Shown: in pieces, positions 10,280 to 20,950 of the stretch
Numbering within the stretch: the first letter of the stretch is position 1
Layout of the letters: every line of letters begins with the position of its first letter
DNA from: Lichina pygmaea
Lineage: Eukaryota > Ascomycota > Lichinomycetes > Lichinales > Lichinaceae
Reading direction: 5' to 3'
DNA length: 64,000 bases
Assembly: GCA_963422465.1 (NCBI GenBank)
Contig: OY730171.1
Location: 4,174,202 to 4,238,201, forward strand
The notes under the pieces: generated by a model
What the model saw: the letters and a program-made list of their open reading frames with translations, nothing else
Told to the model about the DNA's origin: nothing
Database searches by the model: none
Program-made: the position numbers and the translations under genes

Positions 10280-12731
10280 TGTGCAAAAAAGCCAATCAGT
10301 CCAAGAGCTACTTCTAGCAACCTCAGCTCTTCAAGAGGTGGACATTATTGCACTTCAAGAACCCTGGAAAAACCCTCACCTGGAGATAAGCACCTCTACT
10401 GTTTTCTCTTCTTTTCTTCCTCTTTACTGTTCAGAGATTAGTAGAACACTTTTTCTTATTAATAAAAACCTGAAACTCTCTTCTCTTCATCCTACTTTCT
10501 GGAGTAAAGACTTTATTTCTCTTGAAATCTACTTGGAAAACTCTTCTACTTCTCTTTGGGTGCATAATCTTTACTTTACCCCATCAAGTCAAGAAAACTA
10601 TACAGAGGCATCAAAAGCTCTTCTCTGTTTACTCCAAAATACTTTACAAGTACAAGGACAACATATTCTTCTCACAGATTCAAACCTCCACCACCCAGAC
10701 TAGTCAAAGAAAAAAAGACTGTACTCTGACACTGTAGGCAAGTTCCAAGGTCTAATGAAAGATTTAAATCTGGATTTAGCTATTGCACCTTTTACTCCCA
10801 CCAGAGCAAGATCTCTTTCAGAAAAACCATGTTCTGCAATTGATCTGTCTTTTATTTCTTCTTCTCTTTCTAACTCCCTGATTTTCTCTAAAGTGGCTGT
10901 CCAGTTCTTTCATGGGTCTGACCACAGACCTATACTAACTAGCCTGGACCTGGATCTTCCAAGGAAAACCTGGAAGCCAGAAAGGAACTGGAAGACACTG
11001 GACTCAAACCTTGCAAGAGTAGAGTGTGAGAAGCTACAGCTACCTTCCCACTTTCAAGACAAAGATGAAGTGGATAAGTACTTGGAGTACCTGGACAACT
11101 TTCTCCAAGAAGTGGCAAGCAAATGTACACAGCTCCAGAAGCAATCTGGTCACTCAGTTCCCTGGTGGAACCAAGACATCTAAAACAAGGTTAGAGAGGA
11201 AAGAAGAGTAAGAAGACAAGTTCTCAGAGGACAGGCATCCCAAGAAGACCTTGAGCAAGCAACTAAGAATAAGAAAAAAGTAGTCAGAGAGGGAAAGCAG
11301 ACCACCTTCAGACAACAAGTCCATGAGCTAGCCAGTTCTTCAAAATTCTGGAAGCTTGCAAAGTGGGGAAAAACAAAGACCAACAGGACTCCTGATCTTC
11401 CCCTGGTCCCAGACTTGGAAACTCAAGAAGGACTAGCTAAAACCTTTGAGGAGAAGACAAAAGCATTCTCAGCCCAGTTCTTCCCCAAAGCACTTGTTCC
11501 AGAACCAAGTACAGAGAGTTCCCAGAGTACTCCAGAGATCCAGCTTTCTCAGGAAGTTACTGCTGAAGAAGTGGAACAAATCCTGAACAAAAAGAAACCT
11601 TTCACAGCAGGGGGAAAAGATAAGCTGCCAAATGGATTTCTGAAAGCTCTGGGTTCCAAGTTCTGCCAAGCTATAGCTGTTCTCACATCAACATGCTGGA
11701 GACTGGAATACTTTCCAGAGAGGTTCAAGAATGCAAAAACAGTCTGTCTAAGAAAACCTGGTAAAGGATGCTATAACCAAGCTAAAGCCTGGCGCCCTAT
11801 AGCTTTGCTAAACACAACTGGCAAGCTGATGGAAGCTATTACAGCAACCAGGCTAAGCAAGGTAGCAGAAGAAGCTAGACTTTTGCCAGAAATCCAGATG
11901 GGCTTCAGGAAAGGAAGATCAACTGAATCAGCACTCTTCCTACTAACTTCCCAAGTGGAAAAAGTCTGGAAGGAAGGCATGGTTACATCTCTACTTTCTC
12001 TGGATATCTCAGAAGCCTATGACAGAGTTCTACCTAAGATCCTCCAACAAATCCTAGAGAGAAAAAGAATTCCTCTCTGGCTATCTTCCCGGATTCTCTC
12101 TTTCTGCACCAGTTGTTCTACCACTCTTGTGTTTGATGACTCTGAGTCTTCTGCTATTCCTATTCACTGTGGAGTTCCCCAAGGTTCCCCTTTATCTCCT
12201 ATTCTATTTCTATTTTACATTTCTGAACTTCATGAAACTGTACACTCTCCTTCCACTGGTGTTTCTGCTCTGGGATTTGCAGATGATACAAATCTGCTTG
12301 TATTTGGATACTCTCTAAAAAGCAACCTTCTGAAGTTAAAGAACACACACCTCAAATGTCTATCATGGGCTGCAAGACATGGAATAGTCTTCTCTCCTGA
12401 GAAATATGAAATACTTCATTTTTCCAGAAGAAGATCAGACAATCTTCAGCTTAAGCTCAGACTGGGGAATGTGATTCTAAGACCAAAAGAAGAAGTGCGA
12501 GTATTAGGAATGTACCTGGATGCAAAACTCCACTGGCATAAGCACCAGAGAATTATTCTTGAAGAAGCTCAGAAAGCACTTTCCTCTCTTTCTAGAACTG
12601 AATATTCTACTTGGGGTTTCCTAGTCCTCACATCACGTCTTGTGTACACTGCAATACTCAGATCTTTACTGAGTTATGCTGTGGGGATCTGGTTCAATCC
12701 TCTAAGAAAATCTTCTAATATCTCTTCTCTT
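10245..12731 (+). pseudogene. LINE ORF2 (copy B), broken and interrupted
   Basis: AP endonuclease plus reverse transcriptase frame, starting MKDSKLTLLQYNVQKSQ. It carries two in-frame stops, TAG at 10701-10703 (Trp in copy C) and TAA at 11181-11183 (Gln in copies C and D). It is cut at 12731, right after FNPLRKSSNISSL. The stretch 11184-12557 appears identical to copy D base for base. The stretches on either side (10795-11183 and 12558-12731) differ from D by about 2-4%. Confidence 0.85.
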
Positions 12732-12946
12732 GGGGTGGGGGGTGGCATGGTGTAGCGGGAAGCTGGTGAGAGTTTCCCACTACGTGGCACCCATGACCCG
12801 GAACTAGTGGTGTCAGGCCTGGAGAACCTGACTAAACTAGTCGTCAGTTTGAATCTGACCCACCCCACATTCTGCCACAAAAACCCCCGAGATTCATAGA
12901 ACTTGTCTAAGATGTACTCCTCACAAGATCAACTCAAACTCTTCCC
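12732..12946 (+). mobile_element. tRNA-derived SINE-like module
   Basis: 215 bp unrelated to the LINEs. GGGGTGG (12732-12738) can pair perfectly with CCACCCC (12860-12866) as a 7-bp acceptor stem. Immediately before the latter lies GTCAG-TTTGAAT-CTGAC (12843-12859), a perfect 5-bp T-stem with a 7-nt loop that is one base from the tRNA consensus and matches a Pol III B box. TGGCATGGTGTAGCGG at about 12742-12757 resembles an A box. The A-to-B distance is about 100 nt, longer than in a tRNA. An 80-bp tail with no further stem follows. Its 3' end abuts the exact 5' end of LINE copy C. No own target-site duplication is visible. I infer a tRNA-derived SINE or a mutated tRNA gene transcript, probably co-inserted with C. 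Confidence 0.65.
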
Positions 12947-13432
12947 AGAACCACGTTCTTCAAGGACCATCATTTTTGACAAACACCACAATTTGTCATA
13001 TGTTCTGGAAAACAGCTGAGTTCCTCTCTGAAACCACCCAAACCTTAAGGTGAAAACCCATCACCTTTGAGAATCACACCTGTTTGTCAAAAGTTGTGAT
13101 CTTGAATCCACGATCTTCTTCTTCAACAACCAGCAATCTACCCACAACCAGAGAGAGAGTCTCAGGATAAGAGGAATGGTTAGAGTCTGACTGACTCTGG
13201 AGCTAGCAGAGTCTTTGGCTCAAGGAAAGTCTAGATAGGGGGTCTGGTCCCTAGTCTAGGTTAATACTTCTAGCTTTGCCCAGAGCTTAGTTGGAAAAAG
13301 CTGCCCAGGAAAGTCTAGTCTTGGGGATTGGTCCCAGGACTAGATTATTACTGCTGGGAAACCAGGTGACCCTTCTTTCTGGCAGTACTCTGCAGACAGG
13401 AAACACCCAACCAGTGCCAAACAATCTCTAAC

Positions 13433-14823
13433 ATGGCTCCCAAGAAGAAAAAACCCACCTTTTCAGAAAGTAACACCAGAGCTACACCAGCTATACTCTC
13501 CCAACCAGCTCCCAGTCTGGCTAGCACCCAGTCCAGCTCTCCTACCCCCCAACCAGCTCCCCAGAGTGACTACAAACTAGTAGACTCCTGGATCAAAACT
13601 CAACCAGTCCCAGAATCTATTCTGAAAAGCTGGGAAAATATCAAAAGAACTCCTTCCCTACAGAAGCCCAGTCTAGCTCCACTGGCCTCACCAACAGAAT
13701 CTTCCAGGAGCTGGAGAATATCAACAAGCGGCTGGACAAACAAGAAGCCAAGCCATCATATGCCCAGGCTGTCCAAAAATCTATTCCAGCACAAATCCCT
13801 CTACCTGCAAGAATTCTCAAAGAAGTTCTTGTACATCCTGGTATCCAGCCACCTGACATGGCTAATAGAACTCACATCCAGCTTTTCCAGGCTCTTCAAG
13901 ACAGACTACCCAGCCCCTACAACAAGCAGGTCAGAGCAGTAAGGAAACTTCCTTCAGGGAATATCCTTATTAACACAGAAAGCCAAGAGACTAAAGTCTT
14001 CCTAGAGAAAAACCCTGCCTGGGTATCAGCTATCTTCACAAAGGAAGCAACCATCCAGCCCAAGAGATTTCCAGTTCTGATCCATGCAGTCAGAACAGAA
14101 GATATCCAACCTGAAGACCTGGAGAAAACCCGCCAGATAATCCAGAACAGCAACCTATCTCTGAGCAAGCAAATCACCATCCTGAGAGCCTACTGGTCTA
14201 AGAAGGCTATAGCTCAAAAGAAGCCAGTTGCCTCTCTCCACCTGGATCTGGCTACCCCTGAACAAGCCAATCTTTTGATTGAGAGTGGGCTAGTGCTGGG
14301 GCACAGGATGCATGAAGCAGAACCTTTTCTGGCAGACACAGTTATTGCACAATGTTTCAAGTGCTTTGGCTATGGGCACCAAGCACACTTCTGCAAGAAC
14401 AAAGCTGTGTGTGGTGCCTGTGGAGGCCAGCATGAAAGGAGAGCCTGCCAAGTTCCTGAACAGCTTCTCAAGCCAAAATGCTGCAACTGCAGAGGAGCTC
14501 ACCCAGCCTGGGCCAGTGTCTGTCCAGTACGCCAGGAAGCAGCCAAGAAGGCAAGAGAAGCATGGAACACACGCCCAGGAAAATATAAGATCCCAACAGC
14601 TACCTCTGTTCCAGCTCTACAACCCCCCCCAGTTATGTCTTTCCCTCTCTCTCAGTCTCTACCAGGGGGGAAAAAACATAAAACAGCTGAGCCAAGCAGA
14701 AGCTCAGAGAGACTCAGAGGTGCACTCCCAGAAGTGCAAATTCTTTCTTCAAGATCAGCCAACTCTGGAGGAAAGCTACCAGCTAACTCCTTCAAGATCT
14801 TTGATGCTGAGATGTCTGCATGA
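13433..14823 (+). pseudogene. LINE ORF1 (copy C), one frameshift
   Basis: Gag-like ORF1 starting MAPKKKKPTFSES. The frame shifts once near 13640-13700. Upstream and downstream parts together match copy B ORF1 over its whole length. The second part (from 13858, MANRTHIQLFQALQ) keeps the three zinc knuckles (CFKCFGYGHQAHFC, CGACGGQHERRAC, CNCRGAHPAWASVC). It ends KIFDAEMSA with its TGA overlapping the ORF2 ATG as ATGA at 14820-14823. This overlap suggests that ribosomes finishing ORF1 restart on ORF2. Confidence 0.88.
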
Positions 14824-17800
14824 AAGACACAAAGCTGACACTTCTCCAGTATAATGTGCAAAAAAGCCAATCAGTCCAAGAGCTACTGCTAGCAACCTCA
14901 GCTCTCCAAGAGGTGGACATTATTGCACTTCAAGAGCCCTGGAAAAACCCTCACCTAGAAACAAGCACTTCAACTGTTTTCTCTTCCTTTCTTCCTCTCT
15001 ACTGTTCAGAGATTGGCAGAACACTTTTTCTTATTAATAAAAATCTGAAACTCTCTTCTCTTCATCCTACCTTCTGGAATAAAGACTTTGTTTCTCTTGA
15101 AATCTACTTGGAAAACTCTCCTACTTCTCTTTGGGTACATAATCTCTACTTCACCCCATCAAGTCAAGAAAACTACACAGAGGCATCAGAAGCTCTTCTC
15201 TGTTTACTCCAAAATGCTTTACAAGAACAAGGACAACATATTCTTCTCACAGACTCAAATCTTCACCACGCAGACTGGTCAAAGAAAAGAAGACTGTACT
15301 CTGAGACTGCAAACAAGTTTCAAGACCTAATGAAAGATTTAAATCTGGATTTAGCTATTGCACCTTTCACCCCTACCAGAGCAAGATCTCTTTCTGAAAA
15401 ACCATGTTCTTCTATTGATCTGTCTTTTATTTCTTCTTCTCTTTCTAACTCTCTGATTTTCTCTAAAGTGGCTCTTCAGTTCTTTCATGGGTCTGACCAC
15501 AGACCTGTACTAACCTGCCTGGACCTGGATCCTCCAAGGAAAATCTGGAAACCAGAAAGAAACTGGAGAACACTGGACTCAAACCTTGCAAGAGTAGAGT
15601 GTGAGAAGCTACACCTGCCCTTCCACTTCCAAGACAAATATGAAGTGGATGAGTACTTGGAGTATCTTGACAACTTTCTCCAAGAAATAGCAAGCAAATC
15701 CACACAGCTCCAGAAGCAATCTGGCCACTCAGTTCCCTGGTGGAATCAAGAGATCCAAAACAAGGTTAAAGAGGAAAGAAGAGTAAGAAGAAAAGTGCAA
15801 AAAAGGCAAGCAAGTCAAGAGGAACTTGAGCAAGCAACTAAGCTCAAGAAAAAGGCAGTCAGAGATGGAAAACAGAACACTTTCAGACACCAAATCCATG
15901 AGCTGGCCAGCTCTTCAAAGTTCTGGAAGCTTGCAAAGTGGGGAAAGTCCAAAGCCAACAAGACTCCTGATCTTCCTCTGGTTCCTGACCTGGAAACACA
16001 AGAAGGAATAGCCAAAACCTTTGAGGAAAAGACTAAAGCCTTCTCACAACAGTTCTTTCCAAAAGCTCTAGTTCCAGAACCAGGCTCAGAAAGCTCCCAG
16101 ACTATCTCTGAGATACAGCTCTCCCAGGAGGTAACATGTGAAGAAGTGGAGCAAATTCTGGCCAAGAAGAAACCTTTCACAGCAGGAGGGAGAGATAAGC
16201 TGCCAAATGGATTTCTGAGAGCTCTGGGGCCTAGGTTCTGCCAAGCTCTAGCTATTCTGACTTCAACATGCTGGAAACTGGAGTACTTCCCTGAAAGATT
16301 TAAGAGTGCAAAAACAGTCTGCTTGAGGAAACCTGGCAAGGGAACCTACAATCAAGCTAAAGTCTGGCGCCCTATAGCTCTGCTAAACACAACAGGCAAG
16401 CTGATGGAAGCTATTGCTGCAGCCAGACTAAGCAAGATAGCAGAAGAAGCTGGACTATTGCCAGATATCCAGATGGGCTTTAGGAAAGGAAGATCCACAG
16501 AAGCAGCACTTTTCCTTCTAACCTCCCAAGTGGAAAAAGTCTGGAAGGAAGGCATGGTTGCATCCCTACTCTCACTGGATATCTCAGGAGCCTATGACAG
16601 AGTTCTCCCCAAGATACTACAGCAAATTCTGAAAAGAAAAGGAATACCTGCCTGGCTAGCTTCCTGGATCTACTCCTTCTGTGATAAGCACTCTACCACT
16701 CTTGTCTTTGATGATTCTGAGTCTTATTCTATTCCTATTCATTGTGGAGTTCCTCAAGGTTCTCCATTATCCCCTATTCTTTTTCTATTCTACATTTCTG
16801 AATTGCATGAGACTGTGCATACTCCCTTTTCTGGTGTATCTGCCCTGGGGTTTGCAGATGATACAAATCTGCTTGCTTTTGGTCACTCCTTGAAAAGTAA
16901 CCTTCTGAAGATAAAGAACACACACCTCAAATGTCTATCATGGGCTGCAAGACATGGAATAGTCTTCTCACCTGAGAAATATGAAATACTTCATTTTTCC
17001 AGAAGAAGATCAGACAATCTTCAGCTCAAGCTCAGACTGGGGAATGTGATTCTCAAACCAAAAGAAGAAGTGCGAGTACTTGGAGGGTACCTAGATGCAA
17101 AGCTCCACTGGCACAAACACCAGAGGATTATTCTTCAAAAAGCACAGAAAGCACTCTCTTCTCTTTCTAGAACTTCCTATTCTACTTGGGGCTTTCCAGT
17201 TCACACATCACGTCTGGTGTACACTGCTATACTGAGATCTCTACTGAGCTATGCAGTGGGGATCTGGTTTAACCCTCTAAGAAAATCCTCCAATATCTCT
17301 TCTCTTGTTTCATTTCAAAACAGATGCCTAAGACTTATTGGGGGTGCCTTCAAAGCCACTCCTTCTTTTCTATTAGAGAGTGAGCTTTTTCTTCTACCTC
17401 TAGACCTATACTTTAAATTTCACACTGCCTGTTTTCTTTCTTCTATTCAAAACTCCCCTCTCAAATACTTTCTTGACAGTATCTTTTCCACTATTTCCAG
17501 CTATGCCTCTCTCTTGAAGAAACCTTTAAAGGAATCCTCAAATATCTCTCCTAAGTGGAAATTCACTTGGTTAAGTCAAATAACTACTAACCAGGCTAGT
17601 TCAAAGAAAGAACTACAAAAGCTCTTTACTAAAGAGTGGGAAGACCAATGGGAAGAGAAGAAAAGAAGAAGCTATCCAGGCTGGCAGACTTTCTGTCAAA
17701 AGCCACACAAAAACAATCTGAAGCTCTACAAAGAGTTACAGAAAGCTGAGGCAAGTCTGCTACTGCAAATCAGGACTGGAAGAATTGGTCTGGCAAGTTT

Positions 17801-18062
17801 TCTTTTCAGAGCTGGAGTTCCTGACTTCCCTACCCCACTATGTGTGTGTGGCCAAGCAGAAGAAACTGCAAAACATATCACCTCTTCATGCTCTCTTTAT
17901 TCAAGACAAAGACAACAAGTCTCTTTTAATCCCCAAGACTTCACCACTATTATTTCAAACCCAGAGCTACTACAGAAGTTCTTGTACTGGTTTATGTCTT
18001 TGAAAAGACTAAACCAGTTTAATCTAGCTTTCAAACTCCACTATTCCCAATCCAATACCTAG
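14820..18062 (+). CDS. LINE ORF2: AP endonuclease and reverse transcriptase, intact
   Basis: 1080-aa protein that nicks target DNA and primes cDNA synthesis from the nick. The endonuclease domain (about 1-240) has LLQYNVQKS (8-16), catalytic Glu in LQEPW (37-41), TDSNLHHADW (144-153) and GSDHRPV (224-230). The RT (about 440-800) has FTAGGRDKLPNGFL, GFRKGRST (553-560), SLDISGAYDRV with the first catalytic Asp (about 585-595), GVPQGSPLSP (643-652) and FADD (679-682). The C-terminal knuckle CVCG-x6-H-x4-C lies at about 1009-1025. I find no RNase H (no DG/YTDGS-type motif) in the roughly 200 residues between RT and knuckle. There are no stops or frameshifts, so it could be active; ORF1 of the same copy is broken. 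Start chosen at the ATGA overlap with ORF1. Confidence 0.93.
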   Translation: MKDTKLTLLQYNVQKSQSVQELLLATSALQEVDIIALQEPWKNPHLETSTSTVFSSFLPLYCSEIGRTLFLINKNLKLSSLHPTFWNKDFVSLEIYLENSPTSLWVHNLYFTPSSQENYTEASEALLCLLQNALQEQGQHILLTDSNLHHADWSKKRRLYSETANKFQDLMKDLNLDLAIAPFTPTRARSLSEKPCSSIDLSFISSSLSNSLIFSKVALQFFHGSDHRPVLTCLDLDPPRKIWKPERNWRTLDSNLARVECEKLHLPFHFQDKYEVDEYLEYLDNFLQEIASKSTQLQKQSGHSVPWWNQEIQNKVKEERRVRRKVQKRQASQEELEQATKLKKKAVRDGKQNTFRHQIHELASSSKFWKLAKWGKSKANKTPDLPLVPDLETQEGIAKTFEEKTKAFSQQFFPKALVPEPGSESSQTISEIQLSQEVTCEEVEQILAKKKPFTAGGRDKLPNGFLRALGPRFCQALAILTSTCWKLEYFPERFKSAKTVCLRKPGKGTYNQAKVWRPIALLNTTGKLMEAIAAARLSKIAEEAGLLPDIQMGFRKGRSTEAALFLLTSQVEKVWKEGMVASLLSLDISGAYDRVLPKILQQILKRKGIPAWLASWIYSFCDKHSTTLVFDDSESYSIPIHCGVPQGSPLSPILFLFYISELHETVHTPFSGVSALGFADDTNLLAFGHSLKSNLLKIKNTHLKCLSWAARHGIVFSPEKYEILHFSRRRSDNLQLKLRLGNVILKPKEEVRVLGGYLDAKLHWHKHQRIILQKAQKALSSLSRTSYSTWGFPVHTSRLVYTAILRSLLSYAVGIWFNPLRKSSNISSLVSFQNRCLRLIGGAFKATPSFLLESELFLLPLDLYFKFHTACFLSSIQNSPLKYFLDSIFSTISSYASLLKKPLKESSNISPKWKFTWLSQITTNQASSKKELQKLFTKEWEDQWEEKKRRSYPGWQTFCQKPHKNNLKLYKELQKAEASLLLQIRTGRIGLASFLFRAGVPDFPTPLCVCGQAEETAKHITSSCSLYSRQRQQVSFNPQDFTTIISNPELLQKFLYWFMSLKRLNQFNLAFKLHYSQSNT

Positions 18063-18237
18063 ATTCTCTTCTCTTACCAGAAACTTCAAGATTTCTTTTG
18101 TTACATTCCCTAGTCACACCCTGCCTTCAGTTTTTATCTCTTCAAAGGTTTTCTGAAGGAGTTCACTATTAGCTAGAAGATCTGCATGGCTGTAAAGCTA
18201 CTACCAGTGTAAGAATCAAATAAAATAAAAAAAAAAA

Positions 18238-20930
18238 CTCCCACCAGAGCAAGATCTCTTTCAGAAAAACCATGTCCTGCAATTGATCTGTCTTTTATTT
18301 CTTCTTCTCTTTCTAACTCCCTGATTTTCTCTAAAGTGGCTCTCCAGTTCTTTCATGGGTCTGACCACAGACCTATACTAACTAGCCTGGACCTGGATCC
18401 TCCAAGGAAAATCTGGAAGCCAGAGAGGAACTGGAAGACACTGGACTCAAACCTTGCAAGAGTAGAGTGTGAGAAACTACAGCTACCTTCCTACTTTCAA
18501 GACAAAAATGAAGTGGATAAGTACTTGGAGTACCTGGACAACTTTCTCCAAGAAGTGGCAAGCAAATGTACACAGCTCCAGAAGCAATCTGGTCACTCAG
18601 TTCCCTGGTGGAACCAAGACATCCAAAACAAGGTTAGAGAGGAAAGAAGAGTAAGAAGACAAGTTCTCAGAGGACAGGCATCCCAAGAAGACCTTGAGCA
18701 AGCAACTAAGAATAAGAAAAAAGTAGTCAGAGAGGGAAAGCAGACCACCTTCAGACAACAAGTCCATGAGCTAGCCAGTTCTTCAAAATTCTGGAAGCTT
18801 GCAAAGTGGGGAAAAACAAAGACCAACAGGACTCCTGATCTTCCCCTGGTCCCAGACTTGGAAACTCAAGAAGGACTAGCTAAAACCTTTGAGGAGAAGA
18901 CAAAAGCATTCTCAGCCCAGTTCTTCCCCAAAGCACTTGTTCCAGAACCAAGTACAGAGAGTTCCCAGAGTACTCCAGAGATCCAGCTTTCTCAGGAAGT
19001 TACTGCTGAAGAAGTGGAACAAATCCTGAACAAAAAGAAACCTTTCACAGCAGGGGGAAAAGATAAGCTGCCAAATGGATTTCTGAAAGCTCTGGGTTCC
19101 AAGTTCTGCCAAGCTATAGCTGTTCTCACATCAACATGCTGGAGACTGGAATACTTTCCAGAGAGGTTCAAGAATGCAAAAACAGTCTGTCTAAGAAAAC
19201 CTGGTAAAGGATGCTATAACCAAGCTAAAGCCTGGCGCCCTATAGCTTTGCTAAACACAACTGGCAAGCTGATGGAAGCTATTACAGCAACCAGGCTAAG
19301 CAAGGTAGCAGAAGAAGCTAGACTTTTGCCAGAAATCCAGATGGGCTTCAGGAAAGGAAGATCAACTGAATCAGCACTCTTCCTACTAACTTCCCAAGTG
19401 GAAAAAGTCTGGAAGGAAGGCATGGTTACATCTCTACTTTCTCTGGATATCTCAGAAGCCTATGACAGAGTTCTACCTAAGATCCTCCAACAAATCCTAG
19501 AGAGAAAAAGAATTCCTCTCTGGCTATCTTCCCGGATTCTCTCTTTCTGCACCAGTTGTTCTACCACTCTTGTGTTTGATGACTCTGAGTCTTCTGCTAT
19601 TCCTATTCACTGTGGAGTTCCCCAAGGTTCCCCTTTATCTCCTATTCTATTTCTATTTTACATTTCTGAACTTCATGAAACTGTACACTCTCCTTCCACT
19701 GGTGTTTCTGCTCTGGGATTTGCAGATGATACAAATCTGCTTGTATTTGGATACTCTCTAAAAAGCAACCTTCTGAAGTTAAAGAACACACACCTCAAAT
19801 GTCTATCATGGGCTGCAAGACATGGAATAGTCTTCTCTCCTGAGAAATATGAAATACTTCATTTTTCCAGAAGAAGATCAGACAATCTTCAGCTTAAGCT
19901 CAGACTGGGGAATGTGATTCTAAGACCAAAAGAAGAAGTGCGAGTATTAGGAATGTACCTGGATGCAAAACTCCACTGGCATAAGCACCAGAGAATTATT
20001 CTTCAAAAAGCTCAGAAAGCACTTTCCTCTCTTTCTAGAACTTCATATTCTACTTGGGGTTTCCCAGTCCTCACATCATGTCTTGTGTACACTGCAATAC
20101 TCAGATCTTTACTGAGTTATGCTGTGGGGATCTGGTTCAATCCTCTAAGAAAATCTTCTAATATCTTTTCTCTTAGCACATTCCAGAACAAATACCTGAG
20201 ACTTATTGGAGGTGCCTTCAAAGCCACTCCATCTTTCTTATTAGAGAGTGAGCTTTTTATTTTACCTCTAGATCTCTATTTCAAATTTCGCACAGCCTGT
20301 TTTCTCTCTTCTATTCAAACCTCCTCTCTGAAAACACTTCTAGACAATATCTTTTCCAATATCTCCCACTATACCTCTTCTGTGAAGAAACTTTTAAAGG
20401 AATCCTCAAATATCTCCCCCTATTGGAAGTTCACTTGGTTAAACCAATTAACTACTAACCAGGCAAGTTCAAAGAAAGAACTACAGAAACTCTTTGTTAA
20501 AGAGTGGGAAAACCAATGGGAGGAGAAGAAAAGAAAAAGCTACTCTGGGTGGCAGGTGTTTTGTCAAAAGCCTCACCACAACAACCTGAAGCTCTACAAA
20601 GAGCTACAGAAAGCTGAGGCAAGTCTACTACTACAAACCAGAACTGGGAGAATTAGCCTGGCAAGTTTTCTATTCAGAGCTGGAGTTCCAGACTTTCCTA
20701 CCTCTTTATGTGTCTGTAGTCAAGCAGAAGAGACAGTGAAACATATCACCTCTTCATGCTCTCTTTATTCAAGTCAAAGACAGCAAGCTTCTTTTAATTC
20801 TCAAGATTTCACTTCTATTATTTCAAACCCAGAGCTTCTACAGAAGTTTCTATACTGGTTCATGTCTTTGCAAAGACTGAACCAGTTTAATCTGGCTTTC
20901 AAACTCCACTATTCACACTCTAATATCTAG
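18238..20930 (+). pseudogene. LINE ORF2 (copy D), 5'-truncated but open
   Basis: About 895 codons without a stop: the last part of the AP endonuclease (GSDHRPILT), linker, whole RT and C-terminal CCHC. It lacks the first 190 or so residues of ORF2, including the catalytic Glu of LQEPW. It therefore cannot encode a working endonuclease. The knuckle reads CVCSQ where other copies have CVCGQ. Confidence 0.85.
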
Positions 20931-20950
20931 AAGTTTTCTTTCTACCAGTC

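Larger units (their letters stand above)
8352..12731 (+). mobile_element. LINE copy B, full 5' end, cut in ORF2
   Basis: Starts at AACTCTTCCCAGAACCA, the same 5' end as copies C and H, so this is the true element start. It has a 5' UTR of about 500 nt, ORF1 from 8855, ORF2 from 10245, and is cut at 12731 by a tRNA-like module followed by full-length copy C. Copy D at 18238 repeats the last 1.94 kb of B and then continues with the missing 3' part. B and D may therefore be one element split by the insertion, with the cut region duplicated. Confidence 0.9.
12947..18237 (+). mobile_element. LINE copy C, full length
   Basis: The most complete LINE here: 5' UTR 12947-13432, ORF1 13433-14823 (one frameshift), ORF2 14820-18062 (intact), 3' UTR 18063 to about 18200, then an AAATAAAATAAA-type tail to about 18237. 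The domain order (gag-like ORF1 with zinc knuckles, AP endonuclease, RT, C-terminal CCHC) fits the fungal Tad1/I group of non-LTR retrotransposons, though no RNase H domain is visible. The 3' end shares the motif GAAGATCTGCATGGCTG with all other copies. The SINE-like module lies directly upstream. Confidence 0.92.
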
